Assembly: GCA_025924295.1 (NCBI GenBank)
Contig: JAICEG010000089.1
Span: 1-13,993 of the forward strand
DNA: 13,993 nt
Direction: 5' to 3'
Source: Vicinamibacteria bacterium
GTDB lineage: Bacteria > Acidobacteriota > Vicinamibacteria > Vicinamibacterales > UBA2999
A program made the translations under genes and the position numbers. A model generated the notes under the pieces. That model ran no database searches, was not told where the DNA came from, and was given only the letters and a program-made list of their open reading frames with translations. The stretch's first letter is position 1. Each line of letters opens with the position of its first letter. This document shows positions 1 to 7,181 of this stretch, one piece after another.

Positions 1-761
1 ATCAGCTTCGCGCGCCGGGCGATCGCGAACAGATCGATGACGTTGGTCTTCGGAGCGAGGTCGGCGGCACCGCGCGATGCCCCGACGACGAGCGACGCGA
101 TGTCCTCCTCACCGGGTCCCCACAGCACGAGTGAACGCACACCAATCCGTTCGCGGATCTCCGCGGCCAGCGCGCCGAACCGCTGCGGCGGCCAGCGCTT
201 GTTGGGCCACGCCGCGCCGGGGTTGATGACCGCATATCCCTCGACTCCAAATCCCGCGGCGACGGTATCGCCGGTCACCGTTCGCGGCAGTTTCAACGGA
301 AACGTCACGGGAAGATCGTCGACGCCGAGCGCCCGCATCAGCATCAGGTTCTTGTGGACGACGTGCGGATCGCGCCCGGGGTCGGGGGTCTCACTGTAGA
401 AGATCCTGGCCAGCGGCTCACGCAGGTGCTCGCGAGGAAAGCCGATGACCCGCTGCGCGCCCGCGCCGCGTGCGAGCGCGGCCGACTTCAACAATCCCTG
501 CAGATCGACGACGGCGTCGTACTTCACGCTGCGCAGTTTTCGAATGGTGCCGAGCGACACACCAATGGCGCCACGTGGGTCGATCGCGATCGCTTCGTCC
601 AGTCCCTCCACGAGTTGCAGGACCGGCACGTATCGCGGATCGACCAGCCAGTCTATGCGCGCGTCCGGGTACCTGGCGCGAAGCGCTGCCGCGGCGGGAA
701 TCGCGTGGATGACATCACCGAGCGATCCCAGCCGCACCAGGAGGAAGCTCGGGGATTTCAA
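1..761 (-). CDS. waaC: Lipopolysaccharide heptosyltransferase I (partial, 3' end outside window)
   Basis: Glycosyltransferase family 9 enzyme that adds the first L-glycero-D-manno-heptose to Kdo of the LPS inner core, on the cytoplasmic face of the inner membrane. I translated the minus strand by hand; it stays open for about 253 codons to the window edge. The N-terminus reads LVRLGSLGDVIHAIPA, the GT9 start motif. Mid-protein there is VVDLQGLLKSA, then NPGAAWPNKRWPP and LVLWGPGEE, typical of the heptosyltransferase nucleotide-sugar fold. The start chosen is TTG at 761-759, whose last two bases form part of the rfaE2 stop (TTGA overlap, 758-761). The only possible SD is a weak CAGGG, so translation is probably coupled to rfaE2. 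It is the last visible gene of the operon. The similar waaF upstream binds the second heptose; assignment as WaaC rather than another GT9 rests on motif and context. Confidence 0.9.
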   Translation of the reverse strand, partial: MKSPSFLLVRLGSLGDVIHAIPAAAALRARYPDARIDWLVDPRYVPVLQLVEGLDEAIAIDPRGAIGVSLGTIRKLRSVKYDAVVDLQGLLKSAALARGAGAQRVIGFPREHLREPLARIFYSETPDPGRDPHVVHKNLMLMRALGVDDLPVTFPLKLPRTVTGDTVAAGFGVEGYAVINPGAAWPNKRWPPQRFGALAAEIRERIGVRSLVLWGPGEEDIASLVVGASRGAADLAPKTNVIDLFAIARRAKL

Positions 762-1243
762 TCTGGCGTGCCCTGACTCGACGCGATCCGAGAGAGCAGA
801 TCGCGTGTCGAGTGGTCCTTCGGATCACCAACGATGGCTATGCGTCCGCCATAGGCGCGGACAACGTCGCGCTCGGGCACCGTCTCCACGGTGTAGTCGG
901 TGCCCTTGCAGTGAACGTCGGGGTGCAGCAGTTCGAGTAGCGGACCGACTGTCGGTTCGGGAAACACGGTCACGAAGTCGACGCAGCGAAGGGCTGCGAC
1001 GAGCGCGGCACGATGCTCCGCTGCCAGCACGGGCCGGCCGTCGCCTTTCAGTGCCCGCACGGACTCATCGTCGTTGATCGCCACGACGAGAACGTCCGCT
1101 TCCTGTGCCGCCGCCTCGAGGTATCGCACGTGACCGACGTGAAGCAGGTCGAAGCAGCCATTCGCAAAGGCCACCGTCCGTCCGGACGCACGCGCATCTC
1201 GAATTCGCGCAATCAGCGCCTCGCGCGAGACGACGTCACCCAC
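758..1243 (-). CDS. rfaE2: D-glycero-beta-D-manno-heptose 1-phosphate adenylyltransferase
   Basis: Cytosolic nucleotidyltransferase that joins ATP and heptose-1-phosphate to form ADP-D-glycero-D-manno-heptose. The 161-residue protein has the family signature FANGCFDLLHVGH near residues 26-38, with the HxGH ATP-binding motif at H35-H38. It then has RALKGDGRPV and CKGTDY, matching the C-terminal half of the E. coli bifunctional HldE. Here that half is a separate gene (HldC/RfaE2 type). The start is GTG at 1243-1241, overlapping the rfaE1 stop by 8 bases. An AGAGG ribosome site (1251-1255 on the complement) lies 7 bases upstream and supports it. It sits directly after the kinase gene, so the two HldE activities are made side by side. 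Confidence 0.95.
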   Translation of the reverse strand: MGDVVSREALIARIRDARASGRTVAFANGCFDLLHVGHVRYLEAAAQEADVLVVAINDDESVRALKGDGRPVLAAEHRAALVAALRCVDFVTVFPEPTVGPLLELLHPDVHCKGTDYTVETVPERDVVRAYGGRIAIVGDPKDHSTRDLLSRIASSQGTPD

Positions 1244-2270
1244 GCGCCGGCCTCTGTGCCTGCAGGCTGGAATCCGACCGCACTGCCCTGCGGATTTCCT
1301 CGGCCGACACGGTCGCCGTGCCCCGCTTCATGACCACGATTCCGCCGGCGTAATTTGCCAGGCGGGCCGCCGCCTCGAATGTCGTTCCCGCCGCCAGAGC
1401 CAGGGCCATCGTCGCCATGACGGTGTCGCCGGCGCCAGTGACGTCAGCGATCTCGTCGGATCCAAAGATCGGAATGTGGACGGTCGGTGTATTGGGAACA
1501 AAGAGTGCCATGCCCCGGCCGCCGCGCGTGATCAGCACGGCCTGCATCCCTGTCTTCTCGAGCAACTCACGGCCCGCGCGCTCGAGCACGCCGAGATCGT
1601 CGTTGATGCGCACACCGAGTGCGTGCTCGACTTCGGATTCATTGGGCGTGCACGCGGTCAGGTCGCGATAGTCGAGGACGCGGTAGCGGCTGTCGATCAG
1701 AATCGGAATCGGATGACCTGCGCGCTTGAGCGCCGTTCGCAGTTTGGACACGAAGGCCGGTGTCACCAGTCCTAGGCCGTAGTCGGAGAGAAGCACGGCG
1801 TCGGCCTTCATGACCGCGTCGAACGTGCGCCGCTCGAACTGCGCCCGTGCGTCGCGGCCGATGGCTCCATTGACCGCGCGGTCGATGCGAACGACCTGCT
1901 GCTTGGCCGAGTGAATGCCCCCGGCCAGGATACGTGTCTTGACCGGCGTGTGATGCTTCGCGACACGCACAACGCCGCGGTGATCCACACGCGTGTTCAA
2001 TGCCGCCGACAACCGGCGGCCGTGTTCATCTCGCCCCACGACCCCGGCAAGGATGGCGCGCCCGCCCAGGGCGGCCACATTGTTCGCGGCGTTGCCACCA
2101 GCGCCTGGCACGACCTGGGTCGAGTCATATTCCAGAATGAGCACTGGTGCCTCACGCGACACGCGTGCTACCCGGCCGTAGACGAATTCGTCAGCGACGA
2201 TGTCGCCGACGACGGCGACAGTTCTTTCCTTCAGCGCGTCTACGACCGCGAGGAGTTGCGCAGGATCCAA
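1236..2270 (-). CDS. rfaE1: D-glycero-beta-D-manno-heptose-7-phosphate kinase
   Basis: PfkB/ribokinase-family sugar kinase that phosphorylates D-glycero-D-manno-heptose-7-phosphate at C1 to give the 1,7-bisphosphate, the substrate of GmhB encoded just upstream. The 344-residue protein has the N-terminal VVGDIVADEFVYG, the substrate-loop PGAGGNAANNVAALGG (about 55-70), and the C-terminal PfkB signature DVTGAGDTV, whose Asp is the catalytic base. This is the N-terminal half of an HldE-type enzyme as a stand-alone gene. The start is TTG at 2270-2268. No ATG or GTG lies before the conserved VVGD motif, and a full GGAGG site sits 7 bases upstream. The start lies 31 bases inside gmhB, so the two are translationally linked. 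Confidence 0.94.
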   Translation of the reverse strand: MDPAQLLAVVDALKERTVAVVGDIVADEFVYGRVARVSREAPVLILEYDSTQVVPGAGGNAANNVAALGGRAILAGVVGRDEHGRRLSAALNTRVDHRGVVRVAKHHTPVKTRILAGGIHSAKQQVVRIDRAVNGAIGRDARAQFERRTFDAVMKADAVLLSDYGLGLVTPAFVSKLRTALKRAGHPIPILIDSRYRVLDYRDLTACTPNESEVEHALGVRINDDLGVLERAGRELLEKTGMQAVLITRGGRGMALFVPNTPTVHIPIFGSDEIADVTGAGDTVMATMALALAAGTTFEAAARLANYAGGIVVMKRGTATVSAEEIRRAVRSDSSLQAQRPARG

Positions 2271-2806
2271 CCCACTGCCTCCATCAAATTGTTGAGGATA
2301 GCATCAGCGCGGAGGCCCTCCGGTGCGTCCGAGCGATCGGGACCCGAGCGTACGAGCAGGGCGCCTGTTCCCGCCGCGCGGCCGCAGGCGACATCCAGCC
2401 AGCGGTCACCAACCATGAACGACGTCGCGGGGTCGAGATCCAGTTCGCGGCACGCCTGCTCGATCATGCCGGGCGCAGGCTTGCGGCAGCCGCATGCCTG
2501 ACGATAACGCTCGATCTTCGCCTCGGCAAAGTGCGGGCAGTAGTAAAAACGGTCGATGACCGCGCCCGTGCCTTCGAGCCGGCGGTCGATCTCGTTGTGA
2601 ACAACATGCACGAACGACTCTTCGATGATGCCGCGAGCGACGGCGGATTGATTCGTGATCACAGCCGTCACGAATCCGGCCCGCTTCAGCAAGCGGAGGG
2701 CATCGACCGTCCAGGGAAACAGCGTCAACTGGTCGAGTCGATCGAGGTAGTTGCGCTCCTCGATGACGGTCCCGTCGCGATCGAGAAATACCGCGGGTCG
2801 ACTCAT
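2240..2806 (-). CDS. gmhB: D-glycero-beta-D-manno-heptose 1,7-bisphosphate 7-phosphatase
   Basis: HAD-superfamily phosphatase removing the C7 phosphate of heptose 1,7-bisphosphate, cytosolic, between the RfaE1 and RfaE2 steps. The 188-residue protein begins FLDRDGT (nucleophile D9, acid/base D11) and has TNQS at 51-54. A zinc-site set C90-x-H92 and C105-x-C107 follows, with R108-K109 next to it. Metal-binding GD-x3-D is at 133-138. Length and motif order match E. coli GmhB. The start is ATG at 2806, sharing an ATGA overlap with the waaF stop (2803-2806). The 3' end overlaps rfaE1 by 31 bases. The zinc-finger residues argue for GmhB rather than a histidinol-phosphatase-type relative. Confidence 0.95.
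   Translation of the reverse strand: MSRPAVFLDRDGTVIEERNYLDRLDQLTLFPWTVDALRLLKRAGFVTAVITNQSAVARGIIEESFVHVVHNEIDRRLEGTGAVIDRFYYCPHFAEAKIERYRQACGCRKPAPGMIEQACRELDLDPATSFMVGDRWLDVACGRAAGTGALLVRSGPDRSDAPEGLRADAILNNLMEAVGWILRNSSRS
2278..2282 (-). promoter_or_regulatory. Shine-Dalgarno site fixing the TTG start of rfaE1
   Basis: On the minus strand the sequence is GGAGG, followed by seven bases and TTG GAT CCT. It lies inside the 3' end of gmhB. It is the strongest ribosome site seen in this operon and is the reason for accepting a TTG start and a 31-base overlap. Confidence 0.7.
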
Positions 2807-3855
2807 GCCTCAGGATGCTTCATCAGATCGACGAGGGTGCCGAACACGCGTTCCGGCGGCAGGCCTCGCATGCATCGATGATCGAGCGGACACTCACGCA
2901 GCATACATGGACGACACCAGACGTGGTTGATGAGCACTTCCACTCGACGGCCGCGGCGGGCCAGCGGTGCCGTCTCGCGCTCTCGCGTGGGTCCGAACAG
3001 CGCCGCCAGCGGGACGCCGACTGCCCCGGCCAGATGCATCGCGCCCGAGTCGTTCGACAGGCAGGCGCTCGCCAGCGCGAGGACGCCGGCCAGCGTATCG
3101 AGCGTGGTCGCACCCGACAGATCGATGATCTCTCCTCGAATGTCTTCGGGCACCAGCGCGCGCACCCAGCGTGTCGTCGACCCGTCGGCAGTCGATCCGA
3201 TGAGCACGCACTGCCGCTGCTGCTCGCGGACCAGTTTCGTCGCGACCTCCGCGAAGTGCTCAGCGGGCCATCGCTTGGCGCCGCCGTAGGCGGCCCCGGG
3301 CGCCATGACGACGAAGTCGCGCTCGTTCCATCCCGCGGTGCGGAGTATCTCTCCCGCCCGCTCGATGGAATGGCCCTGCACGACGATCTCGGGATCGAGA
3401 GAACCGTTCTCGATACCCAGACCCTTCACCAGTCGCCGGTAGTACTCCGCCTGATGCACACGTATCGTCGGGCGCGCAACCGCACGCGACAGCAGCGGCC
3501 GGCGCACATCGGCGGCGTATCCCCATCGCTCGGCGATGCGGGCGCGCTGAACCAGCCACGCCGACGCAAACGAGTTCGGCAGCAGCACTGCCGCATCGGC
3601 GTCGAGCGAGCGCAGTGCGGCGATGTCGGCACGGCGTGTCCGCCGGCTCCACAGCCGGCCGGACCATTCCATCACGATGACCTCATCGACGAGTGGCGAC
3701 ATCAGGAAGAGGCCCGCGATCGATCGCCGCGCGGCGACGATGAGCCGGGCACGTGGAAAGCGGCGACGAAGGTCGCCGATGGCGGGCAGCGCCATGACCG
3801 CGTCACCCAGCCAGTTCGGCGAAACCACCAGCAGCCGCTCGACTTCGCCCCTCAT
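2803..3855 (-). CDS. waaF: Lipopolysaccharide heptosyltransferase II
   Basis: GT9 family transferase that adds the second heptose from ADP-heptose to the LPS inner core. The 350-residue protein shows the WaaF-type N-terminus VVSPNWLGDAVMALPAI, a central APGAAYGGAKRWP and the C-terminal donor-site block SNDSGAMHLAGAVGVP followed by LFGPT. A Cys-rich tail (WCRPCMLRECPLDHRC) near the end is common in WaaF-like proteins. The start is ATG at 3855 with an ATGA overlap onto the upstream acyltransferase stop (3852-3855). The probable SD, ACAGG, is part of a small inverted repeat. PNWLGD rather than SLGD separates it from waaC in the same operon. Confidence 0.94.
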   Translation of the reverse strand: MRGEVERLLVVSPNWLGDAVMALPAIGDLRRRFPRARLIVAARRSIAGLFLMSPLVDEVIVMEWSGRLWSRRTRRADIAALRSLDADAAVLLPNSFASAWLVQRARIAERWGYAADVRRPLLSRAVARPTIRVHQAEYYRRLVKGLGIENGSLDPEIVVQGHSIERAGEILRTAGWNERDFVVMAPGAAYGGAKRWPAEHFAEVATKLVREQQRQCVLIGSTADGSTTRWVRALVPEDIRGEIIDLSGATTLDTLAGVLALASACLSNDSGAMHLAGAVGVPLAALFGPTRERETAPLARRGRRVEVLINHVWCRPCMLRECPLDHRCMRGLPPERVFGTLVDLMKHPEA

Positions 3856-4742
3856 GAAACCTGTTCGACAGGAGCCGCTTCATCGCGCCAGCGGCGATGC
3901 ATCCACAGCCAGAGATGCGGATCGCGCCTGACGTACATCTCCAGGACGTCGGTGCAGCGCTGGGTGAACTCGCGAATCGCCTCCGGCCCGGTCGACTGCG
4001 GCGGTGGCACAGGCCGGTCGTAGATCAGGCGGTAGCGGCCCCCGGGAAGCGGCAGCGCGAACACGGGGATGACCGGCGCTCCGGTGCGTAACGCCAGCGC
4101 GGCCACAGCCGTCGTCGTCGCGGCGGGGCGGTTGAAGAATTCGACCGACACCGCGTCGGAATGCAGGTGCTGATCGATGAGCATCGCCACTCCGCGGTTG
4201 CTTTGCAGATCGCGCAAGACGCGTCTCAGCCCACCCTGCCTGTAGATCACGGTGTTGCCGGTGCAGGTGCGAATCCGCTCGAGCATCTCGTGCAGGTACG
4301 GATTATCGAGCGGTCGCGCGACGACCGAGATCGGCTCGGCATGCAAGGCGAACGCGATCGCCTGAATCTCCCAGTAACCGAAATGGCCAGTGAAGTACAG
4401 CACGCCTTTGCCCTGCCGGTAGGCCTGTGTGACATGTTCCTGTCCTTCGACGTCCACTCGGGCGACGATCTCCTCTTCGCTGAGCGTGCTGAACTTGATC
4501 AACTCGAGCAGCAGGCAACCGAAGTGCACGAACACCCCTACAGTGACCTTCCGCAACTCCGCCCGCGATCGCGAGGGAAACGCCTGCTTCAAGTTGTCGA
4601 GCGCGATTCGGCGATGGAAGCGATCCACGGTCGAGACCAACCGGCCCAGGCCGGCGCCGCACGCCCGAACGACGGGCATCGGCATGAACCGCAGGCACCC
4701 GCTCACGATCCGCGCGACGGCGAACTCGAGGCGATGCCTCAC
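3852..4742 (-). CDS. LpxL/HtrB-family lipid A (lauroyl-type) acyltransferase
   Basis: Lysophospholipid-acyltransferase-fold enzyme of the LpxL/LpxM/HtrB family, which adds secondary acyl chains to Kdo-lipid A at the inner membrane. The catalytic HX4E box is seen as GHFGYWE (H120, E125). A basic, hydrophobic N-terminus (about 8-32) should anchor it, and the C-terminus carries DPHLWLWMHRRW, the usual family ending. I place the start at GTG 4742-4740, giving 296 residues and a GTGA overlap with the lpxK stop. A longer reading with ATG at 4814 exists, but it would overlap lpxK by 76 bases and adds a low-complexity polar leader unlike the family. Which acyl chain or position it uses cannot be told, so no symbol is given. 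Confidence 0.9.
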   Translation of the reverse strand: MRHRLEFAVARIVSGCLRFMPMPVVRACGAGLGRLVSTVDRFHRRIALDNLKQAFPSRSRAELRKVTVGVFVHFGCLLLELIKFSTLSEEEIVARVDVEGQEHVTQAYRQGKGVLYFTGHFGYWEIQAIAFALHAEPISVVARPLDNPYLHEMLERIRTCTGNTVIYRQGGLRRVLRDLQSNRGVAMLIDQHLHSDAVSVEFFNRPAATTTAVAALALRTGAPVIPVFALPLPGGRYRLIYDRPVPPPQSTGPEAIREFTQRCTDVLEMYVRRDPHLWLWMHRRWRDEAAPVEQVS

Positions 4743-5701
4743 ACGCGTTCCCGAAGCCACGACGAAAATCGATCCACGGGCTCGATCCCGGCCGTCATCG
4801 GTAGCACGGCCCAACCAGGCTGGGGCGGAACCCGTACGCCATCCTTCTCGGTCGTCACCACGAGATCGGCGCCGCTCTCGCGCACACTTGCGTGGATCCG
4901 TTCAAGATCACGGACCGTGAACCAATGGTGATCGGAGAACGGCACTTCGCGAACGACGTCGTATCCCAGTTCGCGAAGTGCCGTGAAGAAGCGCTGCGGC
5001 CTTCCGATCGCAGCCACCGCAACGACTCGGCTGCCCGCGACCGGGGACGACCCGAGCGAACGAAGTGGTTCGTAACGGCGGACCACGCGGAACACCGGCG
5101 TCCTCTCGAAGCTGGCCGATACTCGCGTCACATCCTCATCGGACCCTGGTACCAGAATGCAATGCGCCGAAGACGCGGCATCGAGCCCTTCGCGGAGTCG
5201 TCCGCTCGGCAGGACGGCCTCGTCGAGATCGGACGCTGGCATCACCAGCACATCGACCTGGCGACCGAGCGGCAGATGCTGAAATCCATCGTCGAGCAGC
5301 AGGACGGAGCAATTCAGCTGGTGTTCTGCCAACCGACCGGCGAGGTAGCGATCGGGACACACGAGCACCGGCACTTGCGGGAGCGCCCGTGCCAGCATCT
5401 GTGGCTCGTCCCCCGAGTGCTCGACTGGTGCGAGCAGGCTCTTGCCGTCGCTCACCACGACGACGCCGTCGCCTTCGCGACGACGGGCGTAGCCGCGGCT
5501 CAGGATTGCGGGACGCTCACCCCACTCGAGCAGCATGCGCGCGAGAGTGGCGACGACCGGCGTCTTGCCGCTGCCTCCCACGGAGAGATTTCCCACGCTG
5601 ATCACGGGCCGATCGAGGCTGCGCCTCGATTGGGGATGACGCTCGTACCATGAGCGTCTCAGGTGTGCGGCTCGTCGGTAGGTCTCGCTCAGGACACTCA
5701 A
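4739..5701 (-). CDS. lpxK: Tetraacyldisaccharide 4'-kinase
   Basis: Inner-membrane-associated P-loop kinase that phosphorylates the 4' position of the tetraacyl disaccharide to give lipid IVA. In the 320-residue reading, VISVGNLSVGGSGKTP (33-48) holds the Walker A loop. Residues GDEP (97-100) hold the conserved active-site Asp, and DDGFQH (137-142) is the LpxK signature. Near the C-terminus there is FSDHHWFT and VVTTEKDGVR, both typical. The open frame continues far upstream through waaA as a shadow. The real start is taken as TTG 5701-5699, because it gives the normal LpxK N-terminus and a TTGA overlap with the waaA stop (5698-5701). No clear SD is present, so coupling to waaA is likely. The product feeds the acyltransferase encoded next. 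Confidence 0.93.
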   Translation of the reverse strand: MSVLSETYRRAAHLRRSWYERHPQSRRSLDRPVISVGNLSVGGSGKTPVVATLARMLLEWGERPAILSRGYARRREGDGVVVVSDGKSLLAPVEHSGDEPQMLARALPQVPVLVCPDRYLAGRLAEHQLNCSVLLLDDGFQHLPLGRQVDVLVMPASDLDEAVLPSGRLREGLDAASSAHCILVPGSDEDVTRVSASFERTPVFRVVRRYEPLRSLGSSPVAGSRVVAVAAIGRPQRFFTALRELGYDVVREVPFSDHHWFTVRDLERIHASVRESGADLVVTTEKDGVRVPPQPGWAVLPMTAGIEPVDRFSSWLRERV

Positions 5702-7029
5702 TGGATCACGCGGAAGGGTCGGACCACCGCGGGCGGCTCGGGCGGGAGTAGTTCGGCCAGCACCCGCAAGGTGGTGTCTTTGGCGCCGCGGTTCGCGTCG
5801 ACGAGCGCGCGCGCCGCAGCACCGAGCCGCGCGCGGCGCACGGGATCCGCCATCAATTCGACCACGACATCCTCGAGATCGCGCGGAGTTCGAACCTGCA
5901 CGGCAGCGCCGTTGCTCAAGAACGCGCTCGCGATCTCTGCGAAGTTCTCCATGTGCGGGCCGAACACGATCGGCTTGCCGTGGACCGCGGGTTCGAGGAT
6001 GTTGTGACCACCCAGTGGAACCAGGCTCCCTCCGACGAATACCGCCGTCGCAATCTGATAGAGCTGAGCCAGCTCGCCGATCGTATCGAGGATCACGGCG
6101 TCCGCCCGCGGCTCGGCGTCGATTGGCAGGTCGCTGCGGCGGACTGTGGACAGACCTTCGCGCTGGCAAAGCCGCTGGACTTCCCCGAACCGTTCCGGAT
6201 GCCGTGCGGCGAGGATCAGGAGCGCGTTCCCGCCCAGTGCAGTCGTCCGCACGCGGTTGAATGCGCGGATGACAGCCTCTTCCTCGCCTTTCGACGTACT
6301 GCCAGCGACCAGAACCAGCCGGCCTGCAGACATGCGGAAGAAACGCAGCACGCGCGCACGCCCGCGGCCGGGAGCCGCCGAAGGATCGAGCGAATCGAAC
6401 TTCAGGCTCCCCGTCACCGTGAGGCGCGCCGGATCGGCACCGAGTTGCCGGAGCCGGCGGGCCGTCTCCTCGCTTTGCACGCACAGGCGATCGATGTCTG
6501 CCAGGACGCGACGAATAAACGGACGCGCGAGGCGATAGCGCGGGAACGAGCGAGTCGAGATGCGACCGTTGACGAGCGCCGTTCGGACGCCACGACGACG
6601 GCACTCGCGCAGCAGATTTGGCCAGATCTCCGTTTCGACCATGACGAACAGCTTCGGCTTCACGACGTCGAGCGTGCGACGAATGGTGAACGTCCAGTCG
6701 AACGGGAAATAGAACACCGCGTCCACGTCCGCCACGCTTCGACGCGCCACGTTCTGGCCCGACAGCGTCGTCGTCGACAGGAACACGCGAAGGCCCGGGT
6801 AGCGCGCGCGCAGTCCCGACACGATCGGACGCACGGCGAGCACTTCGCCGACTGACACCGCGTGGACCCAGATCGATTCCTCGGCGTCGAGGTTGAACGA
6901 CACCGGCAGATACCCGAGACGCTGGCCGAGGCTCCCGACGTACTTGTTGTGGCGAATCGCCTGATACAGCAAGTAGGGCGACAGCACGACGAGCGCGAGC
7001 ACCGTCGCGACGCTGTAAAGGAGGTACAC
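5698..7029 (-). CDS. waaA: 3-deoxy-D-manno-octulosonic acid (Kdo) transferase
   Basis: GT30 enzyme transferring Kdo from CMP-Kdo to lipid IVA at the cytoplasmic face of the inner membrane; it creates the acceptor for WaaC. The 443-residue protein begins with an N-terminal membrane anchor (about 2-24) and then has WVHAVSVGEV with catalytic Glu near residue 62. FVMVETEIWPN, VNGRIS, VTGSLKFD and VFVGGSLVPLGGHNILEP follow in the expected order. The start is GTG at 7029-7027, the only usable one after an in-frame upstream TAA. No SD is obvious. It is the first gene of the leftward operon and lies about 30 bases from the expected start of transcription of the promoter at 7067-7095. Whether it adds one or two Kdo residues cannot be read from sequence. 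Confidence 0.95.
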   Translation of the reverse strand: MYLLYSVATVLALVVLSPYLLYQAIRHNKYVGSLGQRLGYLPVSFNLDAEESIWVHAVSVGEVLAVRPIVSGLRARYPGLRVFLSTTTLSGQNVARRSVADVDAVFYFPFDWTFTIRRTLDVVKPKLFVMVETEIWPNLLRECRRRGVRTALVNGRISTRSFPRYRLARPFIRRVLADIDRLCVQSEETARRLRQLGADPARLTVTGSLKFDSLDPSAAPGRGRARVLRFFRMSAGRLVLVAGSTSKGEEEAVIRAFNRVRTTALGGNALLILAARHPERFGEVQRLCQREGLSTVRRSDLPIDAEPRADAVILDTIGELAQLYQIATAVFVGGSLVPLGGHNILEPAVHGKPIVFGPHMENFAEIASAFLSNGAAVQVRTPRDLEDVVVELMADPVRRARLGAAARALVDANRGAKDTTLRVLAELLPPEPPAVVRPFRVIH

Positions 7030-7066
7030 GCTAAACCGTGGGGAATGTTGGTCTTACAATCATGAA

Positions 7067-7095
7067 AGTATAGCCGCGCGATTGACCCTGTTCAA
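7067..7095 (-). promoter_or_regulatory. Sigma-70-type promoter for the LPS-core operon (waaA onward)
   Basis: On the minus strand, TTGAAC (7090-7095) is followed by 17 bases and TATACT (7067-7072). The -10 matches the consensus at 5 of 6 bases and the -35 at 4 of 6, with optimal spacing. Transcription would begin near 7060, leaving a leader of about 30 bases before the waaA GTG. Predicted from sequence only. Confidence 0.65.
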
Positions 7096-7111
7096 GGCGG
7101 GTCACTACAAT
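7082..7111 (+). promoter_or_regulatory. Sigma-70-type promoter for the gap-pgk-tpiA-secG operon
   Basis: TTGACC (7082-7087) is followed by 18 bases and TACAAT (7106-7111); both boxes match the consensus at 5 of 6 positions. The start of transcription would be near 7118, giving a leader of about 64 bases that carries the heptamer repeats and the gap ribosome site. Its -35 box is separated by two bases from the -35 box of the opposite promoter. Confidence 0.65.
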
Positions 7112-7119
7112 CGAGGGCT

Positions 7120-7154
7120 GCAGTTCCAGGTTCAAGGTTCACGGTTCGGGATTC
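7120..7154 (+). repeat. Five imperfect 7-bp tandem repeats in the gap leader
   Basis: The units are GCAGTTC, CAGGTTC, AAGGTTC, ACGGTTC and GGGATTC, all in register and all ending in TTC, with consensus roughly NRGGTTC. They occupy the predicted 5' untranslated leader between the transcription start and the ribosome site. The same GTTCAAGG octamer occurs at 7090-7097 inside the promoter pair and at 7130-7137 inside the array. Function unknown. Confidence 0.75.
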
Positions 7155-7181
7155 GGCGTGCGTCAGGAGACGGAGGGAACG

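Noticed and set aside
2815..4023. 402-codon plus-strand frame over waaF and the acyltransferase
   Set aside because: Antisense shadow of waaF, with no domain and no ribosome site of note.
4743..4814. ATG at 4814 as start of the LpxL-type acyltransferase
   Set aside because: It adds a polar leader inside lpxK, while GTG 4742 gives the standard length and a 4-base overlap like the neighbouring junctions.
5702..6604. N-terminal extension of lpxK by about 300 codons
   Set aside because: It lies wholly inside waaA in another frame. LpxK homology begins just after the TTG at 5701.
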